From: Sulfurimicrobium sp964384915
GTDB taxonomy: Bacteria > Pseudomonadota > Gammaproteobacteria > Burkholderiales > Sulfuricellaceae
Direction: 5' to 3'
NCBI GenBank assembly: GCA_964384915.1
Contig: CAYLMA010000005.1
Location: 71,184 to 135,183 of the forward strand
Length of the DNA stretch: 64,000 nt
The notes beneath the pieces were generated by a model. The model ran no database searches. It saw nothing but the letters and a program-made list of their open reading frames with translations, and had not been told where the DNA came from. Below, one piece after another: positions 27,723-36,079 of the stretch. The position numbers and the translations under genes are program-made. The first letter of the stretch is position 1, and each line of letters opens with the position of its first letter.

Positions 27723-28709
27723 ATGAAAGATCACACGCTTCTCACCGACAGCTTCCAGCGACCCATCGAATATCTGCGTTTATCCGTGACCGACCGTTGC
27801 GATCTGCGTTGCGCCTACTGTATGCCGGAAGATTTCAAGGGCTACGAGGAACCGGAAAACTGGCTCACTTTTGACGAAATCGAGCGCCTGATCGGCGCTT
27901 TTGCGCGCTTGGGAGTGAAGCGCCTGCGCCTCACCGGCGGCGAACCCCTGCTGCGGCGCGATCTGACCGGCCTTGCCGGACGCCTCTCTGCCCTGCCCGG
28001 CATCGAGGACCTCTCGCTCAGCACCAATGCCACCCAGCTCGACAAGTATGCCCTTGCCTTGCGCAACCACGGCGTATCGCGCATCAATGTCAGCCTCGAC
28101 TCACTGCAGCGCGAACGGATTGAAAAGATTACCGGGCGCGACTGCCTGCACAAGATCCTGGCCGGCTTGATGGCCGGCAAGGAAGCCGGGCTGGCCCCGA
28201 TCAAGATCAACATGGTGGCGCTGCGGGGGGTCAACGATGACGAGATCGACGCCATGGTGGCGTTCTGCATCGAACACGGTTTCATCCTGCGCTTCATCGA
28301 AACCATGCCCATCGGCACCACCGGCCGTGAGGCGCAATTTCTCGACCTGCAACCGGTCAAACAGCGCCTGCGCGAGCGCTTCGGCCTGATCGAAGGGGTG
28401 ATACCGGGCGGAGGGCCCGCACGTTACCTGAAATCCACAGATGGAAAATTCAGCATCGGTTTCATCACCCCGATTTCCCAACATTTCTGCGAAACCTGCA
28501 ACCGCGTGCGCCTGTCGGTCGATGGCACGCTCTATACCTGCCTAGGCCAGGAAGAAAAGTTTGAATTCAGGCCTCTGCTGCGCGGGGGCATTACGGACAG
28601 CGAACTGGAAGATGCCATCAGGGCAGCCATTGCGCTCAAGCCGGAACGCCACGAGTTTCGCGAAGAGCCGTGCAAGATCGTGCGCTTCATGTCATCCACG
28701 GGCGGCTAG
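27723..28709 (+). CDS. moaA: GTP 3',8-cyclase (molybdenum cofactor biosynthesis)
   Basis: The 328-residue radical-SAM enzyme catalyses the first step of molybdopterin synthesis. The N-terminal cluster motif is Cys26, Cys30 and Cys33 (CDLRCAYC). The C-terminal cluster uses Cys256, Cys259 and Cys273 (CETCNRV and YTCLG). The essential C-terminal Gly-Gly is present (STGG end). It is not linked to other moa genes here, but its product is required by NarG. It stands alone, 56 bp after the aminopeptidase gene. Confidence 0.97.
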   Translation: MKDHTLLTDSFQRPIEYLRLSVTDRCDLRCAYCMPEDFKGYEEPENWLTFDEIERLIGAFARLGVKRLRLTGGEPLLRRDLTGLAGRLSALPGIEDLSLSTNATQLDKYALALRNHGVSRINVSLDSLQRERIEKITGRDCLHKILAGLMAGKEAGLAPIKINMVALRGVNDDEIDAMVAFCIEHGFILRFIETMPIGTTGREAQFLDLQPVKQRLRERFGLIEGVIPGGGPARYLKSTDGKFSIGFITPISQHFCETCNRVRLSVDGTLYTCLGQEEKFEFRPLLRGGITDSELEDAIRAAIALKPERHEFREEPCKIVRFMSSTGG

Positions 28710-28729
28710 ACCGACCTCATACAACCCAA

Positions 28730-30604
28730 TCAGCTGGACTTTTTACCGTCTTTTCCGTTCTCTGGGAATGTTCGGGTATTTTCAAATACCTCAGGAAAGA
28801 GCGGGTCAAGGTCGAGTGGTTTCGACGCCTTGTCGTCCTCTGGCTGAACAAGCTGCTCATGATCAAGCACAAAGTCGAGCGGCGTATCCAGCGTGGGCAC
28901 TTTGTCCTGCTCAGCCGCAACCTCCACGGCAGGTTCCTGCATGCCGGCTTCTCGTTCTTCCGGGCCTGAAAGGTAAAGCGGATTTTCCGCATCGAGTTGC
29001 CTGCCCAGTTTTTGCACCAGCACCCACAAGCTACTGTCATCCATGCTCGACTGGCAGCGCAACGCCAGCTGTTCAAACTCCTGCTTCATGCCTTGCGAAC
29101 TATAAATCTCGAATAATTTTTTCCACAGATGAACATCGTCCAGATGTTTTTCCAGGTATTCCTGCAGCAACTCGACGGCGCGATTGGCCCAACCATAGGC
29201 CAGGTACAGATCGGCCTCGTCCAGCACCGACTCGGCCTCGGTGAAGGTGACTGACTCGCCTTCATTATCGAAAATGCTAGTGACACTCGAAAGAAACTCA
29301 TCTTCCGGCTCGGCGGCTTCAGGCCGGGCTGAACCCCCTCGGCGCTGCTCGGGCCGGAGTGGTGAAACCGGCTCGAATTGGGGCATCTCGCTGGCAGCAA
29401 ATTCATGCTCCAGTTCCGACTCCAGTTGCGCCTCTGCCTTGCGCCTGTGCCAGCGCCACCAGGCGGACAAGATGAGCGCCAGAATCAGTCCCACCCCCGC
29501 CAATCCCCGGAAAGATGTATTTTCCAGCCAGCTTGCCCAGTATGTACTCTCATCCGGGTGGGGTGGAATCGCCTTCTGCACTGGGGACGAGGCCAGCGTC
29601 TCGCTTAACTGGATACGGCTATTGGTGCTCTCCAGCGCTTTCTGCATGCTGTCAATCTGTTCTTCAAGCTGCCTGATGCGGTTTTTCATGCTCAGGAAAT
29701 TCGCCACCTGATCATCGGCATCCAGCAGCAATTGCTTTTCGCGCAACTGCTGACGCTGTGCTTCGGTCATTTTTCCGAGCATGGACATATCAAGGTCGGC
29801 GGTGGAAAGCTTGAGGCGGAAACCGCCCTCTTGTGCCGCAGGCAGCGTTGGCGGCACTTGTGCGATCGGATCTGCAACAGATTCTTTAGCCGCTGCGGCG
29901 GCACGGCGCGGCTTGCTGGCCGCCCCCACTGAAGGCACGGGTTTGGACGCAATTGGACGTAGCGCCGGAACATGAATCACTCCACCTTCCGGCAATGGCG
30001 CGTCCGCAGGCGTATCGCGCAATTCAGGATTGGCTTCGCGCATGGCACGCATCAGATTGCGCTGCATGCGCATTTGACGCGGGTAAAGACTGGCGGCAAT
30101 GGAACGCAGCGTCTCGCCTTGGCGCGCCTCCCAGATAAGCTGCTCCTGTGCTTCCGAAACCGGCTGCTGAGCCGCCGGTTTAACGGCTGAAGGGAGAGCC
30201 TGCGAATACTCGACCGGATCGAGCAACAGGGTGAATTTCCGGCTCAGGTGGCCCTGTCCGCAATTAGCCTGAACCAGCAAGCGCAGGAAGGGCTCATTGA
30301 TCGCCTGCGCCGAACGGATCAGCAACTGGAATTGCCCGCCGGACTCAACCAGTTCCAGCCGGGCCTGGGTCAGATAGGAAGCATATTCGCTCTGGTTTTC
30401 AGGGTACGCCAGGGAAAAACAGCGGCTATCCAGCTCTTCACCGGGGTTAGCCTTAAGCGGGATGGAGGCACGCAGTGGCTGCCCCAGATAGGAATGCAGG
30501 CTCAACTCGCCAAATAACATGGCAGAAGACGAAAGCGGGCTGGCGCAGGAAATCAATCCTGCAGCAATCAGCGCCACTTTCAAATAGTCCACCTGCCTGC
30601 TCAT
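28730..30604 (-). CDS. FimV-like polar scaffold protein with LysM domain
   Basis: The product has 624 residues from the start used here; Mets at 30616 and 30676 are also possible. A signal or anchor helix leads to the FimV N-terminal domain (LFGELSLHSYLGQPL). A LysM peptidoglycan-binding domain (EARQGETLRSIAASLY) follows, then a short coiled coil (EEQIDSMQKALESTNS) and one membrane helix (GVGLILALILSAWWRW). An acidic cytoplasmic part ends in a TPR-like FimV region (LAYGWANRAVELLQEYL). FimV/HubP proteins organise the cell pole, type IV pili and chemotaxis clusters. It is transcribed alone. Confidence 0.85.
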   Translation of the reverse strand: MSRQVDYLKVALIAAGLISCASPLSSSAMLFGELSLHSYLGQPLRASIPLKANPGEELDSRCFSLAYPENQSEYASYLTQARLELVESGGQFQLLIRSAQAINEPFLRLLVQANCGQGHLSRKFTLLLDPVEYSQALPSAVKPAAQQPVSEAQEQLIWEARQGETLRSIAASLYPRQMRMQRNLMRAMREANPELRDTPADAPLPEGGVIHVPALRPIASKPVPSVGAASKPRRAAAAAKESVADPIAQVPPTLPAAQEGGFRLKLSTADLDMSMLGKMTEAQRQQLREKQLLLDADDQVANFLSMKNRIRQLEEQIDSMQKALESTNSRIQLSETLASSPVQKAIPPHPDESTYWASWLENTSFRGLAGVGLILALILSAWWRWHRRKAEAQLESELEHEFAASEMPQFEPVSPLRPEQRRGGSARPEAAEPEDEFLSSVTSIFDNEGESVTFTEAESVLDEADLYLAYGWANRAVELLQEYLEKHLDDVHLWKKLFEIYSSQGMKQEFEQLALRCQSSMDDSSLWVLVQKLGRQLDAENPLYLSGPEEREAGMQEPAVEVAAEQDKVPTLDTPLDFVLDHEQLVQPEDDKASKPLDLDPLFPEVFENTRTFPENGKDGKKSS

Positions 30605-30661
30605 CCACCCCGCCATCCAAAAAACCAAGGAACCGGCACGAAACCCGCACCAGTCGCGGAG

Positions 30662-30700
30662 TTTATAACAGTCCAAGTCCAGCCATCAAGCTACTTGATG
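30662..30700 (-). promoter_or_regulatory. Predicted promoter of the FimV-like gene with overlapping dyad
   Basis: On the minus strand TTGATG (30684-30689) and TATAAA (30662-30667) are 16 bp apart, and a TG precedes the -10 in the extended position. The -35 is one arm of a perfect inverted repeat, CATCAAG-CTA-CTTGATG (30684-30700), which could be an operator for a repressor. Confidence 0.5.
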
Positions 30701-30767
30701 CAAATGGCCTAAGGAATCTCAAACCCCGGAAGTTGCGCCTACGTTCGTTTTAACGTGAAACGGTTTT

Positions 30768-30857
30768 GTGAAGCGTGAAATCACTCGCTACGCTTTGTTT
30801 GTGAACAGTGAATGTAAAAACATCAACTGAGCCTGCTTTTACAATTTCACGCTTCAC
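30768..30857. repeat. 14-bp inverted repeat and GTGAA-rich intergenic stretch
   Basis: GTGAAGCGTGAAAT (30768-30781) has an exact inverted copy, ATTTCACGCTTCAC (30844-30857), 62 bp away. Further GTGAA or TTCAC words lie between and around them. This is part of the 525-bp gene-free stretch between the FimV-like gene and the typA stop. It would make a long hairpin in a transcript reading through from typA and may be a dispersed repeat remnant. No open frame here looks real. Confidence 0.6.
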
Positions 30858-30928
30858 GGCAAGGGCATAGCCCAAGCGGCTTCACATTTCACTATTTTCA
30901 TGATCCAGAACGGCAATTTGCCATGCCC

Positions 30929-31164
30929 GTTCCGGCTAACGCGCCGGGGGCGCATAAGCCCGCTCTGAAACTCACAGGCCGCGCGCGTTCCGCTTGCGTT
31001 CGTTTTAGTTCCGGCTAACGCGCCGGGGGCGCATAAGCCTGCTCTGAAACTCACAGGCCGCGCGCGTTCCGCTTGCGTTCGTTTTAGTTCCGGCTAACGC
31101 GCCGGGGGCGCATAAGCCTGCTCTGAAACTCACAGGCCGCGCGCGTTCCGCTTGCGTTCGTTTT
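30929..31164. repeat. Three 79-bp tandem repeats covering the 3' end of typA
   Basis: Units begin at 30929, 31008 and 31087, each starting GTTCCGGCTAACGCGCC. Units 2 and 3 are identical up to the last base, and unit 1 differs by one base (cccgctc for cctgctc). The third unit contains the last 10-11 codons and stop of typA (NERKRNARGL). Units 1 and 2 therefore hold copies of that coding end plus about 45 bp downstream. Each unit can form a CCGGC/GCCGG hairpin. Confidence 0.95.
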
Positions 31165-32944
31165 CAGTCAGGAAGCGTTTGCGCAGGCGGATTGATTTGG
31201 GCGTGAGTTCCACCAGTTCGTCATCGGCGATGAATTCCACCGCTGATTCCAGCGTAAGCTGAATCGGCGGGGTCAGGCGTACGGCTTCGTCAGTACCGGA
31301 AGAACGCACGTTGGTGAGTTGCTTGCCCTTGATCGGGTTTACCACCAGGTCATTGTCGCGGCTATGGATGCCGATGATCATGCCTTCATACAGCTTGTCG
31401 CCAGGACTGACGAACATGCGGCCACGGTCTTCCAGTTTCCACAGCGCATAGGCTACTGCCTCGCCATTGTCCTGCGAAATCAGCACGCCGTTGTGACGCG
31501 AGGGAATGTCCGGCTTCATCGGCGCATATTCATCGAATACGTGGCTCATCACACCGGTGCCGCGCGTCAGGGTCATGAACTCGGACTGGAATCCGATCAG
31601 GCCGCGTGCCGGGATGCGGTAATCCAGGCGCACACGGCCCTGGCCGTCGGGCAGCATGTCCTGCAAATCGCCACGGCGACGGCCCAGTTCTTCCATCACC
31701 GCCCCCTGATTGGATTCTTCCACATCGGCAGTCAACATTTCATAAGGTTCGCACTTCTCGCCGTCGATCTCCTTGATCAATACGCGCGGACGCGATACCG
31801 AGAGTTCGTAGCCTTCGCGGCGCATGGTTTCCAGCAGAATGGTCAGGTGCAACTCGCCGCGCCCGGCGACCACAAACACGTCCGCATCCCCGGTTTCGTC
31901 GACACGCAGAGCCACGTTGGTGAGCAGCTCCTTGTTCAGGCGTTCACGAATCTGGCGGCTGGTCACAAATTTCCCTTCCTGACCGGCGAGAGGAGAATTG
32001 TTGACCTGGAAATTCATGGTCAGGGTAGGCTCGTCCACGGTCAGCATCGGCAATGCTTCGGGCGAGTCCACCGCGGCCAGGGTGACACCGATACCAATCT
32101 CATCGATGCCGTTGATCACCACGATATCGCCGGCCTGGGCCTCTTCCAATTGGACCCGGGCCAGGCCGCTGAAACCCAGCACCTGGTTCACTTTTGCGCG
32201 CACGCCTTTATCTTCCGGGCCACGCAGCACGATGACTTCCTGCCCGGGCTTCAGCCTGCCGCGAGCGATGCGGCCGATGCCGATGCGGCCGACATAGCTG
32301 GAATAATCGAGAGCGGAAATCTGCAGTTGCAGCGGCAGGTCGGGATTGCCGTCAGGAGCGGGAACATGCTTGAGGACAGCTTCGAACAACACGCGCATAT
32401 TGTCGCTCGGGGTGTTGTAATCCAGCGCGGCGAAACCGTTCAGGGCCGAGGCATAGACTACGGGGAAATCCAGTTGCTCCTCTGTCGCGCCCAGCTTGTC
32501 GAACAGGTCGAAGGTCTGGTTCACCACCCAGTCCGGACGCGAGCCGGGGCGATCGATCTTGTTCACCACCACGATGGGCTTGAGGCCCAGCGCCAGGGCT
32601 TTCTTGGTCACGAAGCGGGTTTGCGGCATCGGGCCTTCCACTGCGTCCACCAGCAGCAACACGCCGTCAACCATGGACAGCACGCGCTCCACCTCGCCGC
32701 CGAAGTCGGCGTGGCCCGGGGTGTCCACAATATTGATGTGGTGCCCCTCAAACTCGATCGAGGTATTCTTGGCCAGGATGGTAATGCCACGCTCTTTTTC
32801 CAGATCGTTGCTGTCCATTACTCGTTCAACTACCTGCTGGTGGGCGGCAAACGTGCCGGCCTGCTGTAGAAGCTTGTCAACAAGCGTGGTTTTGCCGTGG
32901 TCAACGTGGGCGATAATGGCGATGTTACGAAGGGCGCGTGACAT
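31130..32944 (-). CDS. typA: Ribosome-associated GTPase TypA/BipA
   Basis: The product has 604 residues from MSRALRNIAIIAHVDHGKTT, the standard family start; 18 further upstream codons are open but not conserved. G1 is AHVDHGKTT, G3 DTPGHADFGGE and G4 NKIDRPGSR. EF-G-like domains III and V and the TypA-specific C-terminal domain follow. BipA binds the 70S ribosome or the stress-bound form and helps assembly of the large subunit at low temperature. The C-terminal residues NERKRNARGL are encoded within the third 79-bp tandem repeat. Confidence 0.97.
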   Translation of the reverse strand: MSRALRNIAIIAHVDHGKTTLVDKLLQQAGTFAAHQQVVERVMDSNDLEKERGITILAKNTSIEFEGHHINIVDTPGHADFGGEVERVLSMVDGVLLLVDAVEGPMPQTRFVTKKALALGLKPIVVVNKIDRPGSRPDWVVNQTFDLFDKLGATEEQLDFPVVYASALNGFAALDYNTPSDNMRVLFEAVLKHVPAPDGNPDLPLQLQISALDYSSYVGRIGIGRIARGRLKPGQEVIVLRGPEDKGVRAKVNQVLGFSGLARVQLEEAQAGDIVVINGIDEIGIGVTLAAVDSPEALPMLTVDEPTLTMNFQVNNSPLAGQEGKFVTSRQIRERLNKELLTNVALRVDETGDADVFVVAGRGELHLTILLETMRREGYELSVSRPRVLIKEIDGEKCEPYEMLTADVEESNQGAVMEELGRRRGDLQDMLPDGQGRVRLDYRIPARGLIGFQSEFMTLTRGTGVMSHVFDEYAPMKPDIPSRHNGVLISQDNGEAVAYALWKLEDRGRMFVSPGDKLYEGMIIGIHSRDNDLVVNPIKGKQLTNVRSSGTDEAVRLTPPIQLTLESAVEFIADDELVELTPKSIRLRKRFLTENERKRNARGL

Positions 32945-32975
32945 GAAATATTTCCGGTGCTGTAAAAAGCTGAGC

Positions 32976-32984
32976 ATTTTAGCA
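32976..32984 (-). promoter_or_regulatory. Predicted extended -10 promoter of typA
   Basis: On the minus strand TGCTAAAAT gives an extended -10 element (TGN followed by TAAAAT). No good -35 hexamer is seen. Transcription would start about 25 bases before the typA ATG. It lies back to back with the helicase promoter. Confidence 0.45.
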
Positions 32985-32992
32985 TAACCATC

Positions 32993-33020
32993 TGGCAATT
33001 TTCTAAAATACCCGTATAAT
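32993..33020 (+). promoter_or_regulatory. Predicted promoter of the DEAD-box helicase gene
   Basis: A perfect TATAAT (33015-33020) has a weak -35 TGGCAA (32993-32998) 16 bp upstream. The transcript would start near 33027, leaving a leader of about 277 bases before the GTG start of the helicase. Confidence 0.55.
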
Positions 33021-33303
33021 GCGTCGGCTTGGTCGGATAGATTCCGTCCATTGAGTTCATCGATCTCTGGCCCCCTCTTTTTCAGATACTTCTGGAAATG
33101 TGATTACACCCCGGTTAGCGACGATGTTTTTGCGCCGCGCGGTGTTATGCAGATGTTCCCCGGATTTTCCGGCAAGTCTCGCCGTTCCCTGCCTGTGCGC
33201 CTTTTTTATAGCGTTTTGCCTTCACCCTGAACCTTACGGTCTGTCTTTAAACAGGCAAAGGAGAGGGCGTGTCGCGGCGCGAATCTAAAATTAAGGAAAT
33301 TCC
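33021..33303 (+). promoter_or_regulatory. Long structured leader of the helicase mRNA, with an extra start site
   Basis: No convincing gene lies in this 283-bp stretch. It holds a CCGGA/TCCGG hairpin near 33160. A GCCTGT (about 33200)/ACAGGC (33251-33256) pairing encloses a T-run. A strong ribosome-binding site, AAAGGAG (33257-33263), stands 5 bases before a GTG (33269). That GTG opens a frame different from the helicase and overlaps its start at 33304. Long leaders are common for cold-induced RNA helicases. Confidence 0.4.
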
Positions 33304-34614
<1,311 letters not shown>

Positions 34615-34636
34615 TCCGCAGTAAACGCACCCTTCC

Positions 34637-34666
34637 AAGGCGCTTCTATTGAAGCGCCTTTTTTTT
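34637..34666 (+). terminator. Intrinsic terminator after the helicase gene
   Basis: AAGGCGCTTC-TATT-GAAGCGCCTT forms a perfect 10-bp stem with a 4-base loop and runs into an uninterrupted T-tract (8 Ts in all from 34659). It lies 22 bp after the stop codon. Confidence 0.95.
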
Positions 34667-34791
34667 GCCCGAAGAAATGTGGACGGGGAGTAAAACTACG
34701 TTATGTTAAGCTTTCAAAATACAAATCTGGCATTTTGTGCGGATTCAAATTCGAAGTGCAATATTGAATAACGGCGGGAGAAGCGGGCGAG

Positions 34792-35448
34792 GTGTGTTGG
34801 CAACATGCCGATCTTGGCCTGGTGCCGCCGGATAGTTTCATACCTGTCGCGGAAGAAAGCGGGCTAATTGTTCCGCTCGGAGAATGGGTGCTGCAGGAAG
34901 CCTGCCGCCAGAACCGCGCCTGGCAGGATGCGGGCTTGCCAGCCCTGCCGGTCGCGGTCAATCTTTCCGCACTTCAGTTCCAGCATAAGGACCTGGAACA
35001 AAGCATTGCCAACACCTTACGCAAAACGGGCCTGGCGGCCCGGTATCTGGAACTCGAACTGACTGAAAGCCTGATTATAACCGGTGCCAAAGCAACCGTC
35101 GACAGCCTGAAGCGTCTCAAGGCGTTGGGCCTGAAGCTTTCCATCGACGACTTCTGAACCGGCCATTCCTCCCTCAGTTATCTCAAACGCTTTCCGCTCG
35201 ACAAACTAAAGATTGACCGCACCTTCGTCCGCGACATCACCACCGACCCGGATGATGCCGCAATCGTCCGGGCCATTATTGCCATGGCGCACAGCCTGCG
35301 ACTGATGGTTATTGCTGAGGGCGTTGAAACACAGGCACAGATGGATTTCCTGAAACAGGAAAGCTGCGACGAAATGCAAGGGTATTATTTCAGCAAGCCG
35401 CTACCGGCAATGGTGATGGAAAAAATGCTGCGTGAAAATGTGAAATAA
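34792..35448 (+). pseudogene. Broken EAL-domain (c-di-GMP phosphodiesterase) gene
   Basis: The frame begins mid-domain (CWQHADLGLVPPDSFIPVAEE), so the EALLRW start and any upstream domain are missing. At 35155-35157 a TGA replaces the glycine codon of the active-site motif DDFGTG (SIDDF, stop, TGHSSLSYL). The same frame then runs on through LKIDRTFV, IAEGVETQAQ and MQGYYFSKPL to a TAA at 35446-35448. A single GGA-to-TGA change explains the stop. Both the truncation and the nonsense codon point to a dead gene. No start codon or promoter is evident after the helicase terminator. Confidence 0.9.
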
Positions 35449-35467
35449 GCCCGCGCAGGCGGGGTCG

Positions 35468-35498
35468 AAAAAATGCGCTTTTTTCAAAGCGGCTTTTT
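35468..35498. terminator. Bidirectional terminator between the EAL remnant and the glycine-zipper gene
   Basis: CGCTTT (35476-35481) and AAAGCG (35486-35491) form a stem with a TTTC loop. On the minus strand a run of six Ts follows after two bases, and on the plus strand GCTTTTTC follows. It lies 15-45 bp beyond the glycine-zipper stop codon. Confidence 0.7.
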
Positions 35499-35512
35499 CA
35501 TATCCCAGAGGG

Positions 35513-35845
35513 TCAGTCGCCGTCACGCCCATGCCTGTGCTTATTCTTGTAATGCCCACGATGGCGGCCCCGGTCACGGTGGTCATCATCGTAATAAACC
35601 TCGCGCTGCCTTACGCGCACTTCCCTCCGCTCGGAAGCCATGGCCGCAGTACCTGCCGCGCCGCCAATGGCTCCGCCGATAATCGCGCCATCACGCCCAC
35701 CAATGGCTGATCCGACCGCAGCACCCGCGCCACCGCCCAAGGCGCCGCCAATAACAGCATTTCCATCAATACTCCCCGCCCATGATGGCACAGACAAAAC
35801 AGCCAACAATGCAAGTGTTCCAAATTTCGAAATTACCGATTTCAT
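35513..35845 (-). CDS. Exported glycine-zipper protein
   Basis: The product has 110 residues from the Met preceded by AGGGACACGA. A signal peptide (about 1-23, ending SWA) is followed by a Gly/Ala-rich glycine-zipper stretch (GGALGGGAGAAVGSAIGG, repeated). The C-terminal tail is rich in Arg, His and Asp (YYDDDHRDRGRHRGHYKNK). Such proteins associate with the outer membrane or periplasm; a function cannot be named. The His/Asp-rich tail could bind metal. Confidence 0.75.
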   Translation of the reverse strand: MKSVISKFGTLALLAVLSVPSWAGSIDGNAVIGGALGGGAGAAVGSAIGGRDGAIIGGAIGGAAGTAAMASERREVRVRQREVYYDDDHRDRGRHRGHYKNKHRHGRDGD

Positions 35846-36079
35846 TCGTGTCCCTATCTCATTTCCACAATCAGGTGTTGCTAAGCAACGCTTATCGCTT
35901 TCCCGGTTCACCTGAAAATATATTGTTTAGTTTATGAGCATCGCCCACTTGATATTATCAGCCATTTTTCCATAAGCGCTGGATTACGATTTGTTCATTC
36001 AGGTAAAGCGCGAGAATCCTATTATGGTATCGCTTTACTGTTGCAAATTTTGGAATATACTAAAAGCCAATTGGGCTAA

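Noticed and set aside
28561..29244. Open frame overlapping the moaA end and the FimV-like gene
   Set aside because: It overlaps two real genes in different frames and has no family resemblance.
30929..31164. Tandem repeats as a CRISPR array
   Set aside because: The units are head to tail without unique spacers, and no cas gene is present.
35155..35157. TGA as a selenocysteine codon in the EAL gene
   Set aside because: The residue is a structural glycine in DDFGTG. No selenocysteine insertion element or selenoprotein homologue is expected, and the gene is also truncated at its start.
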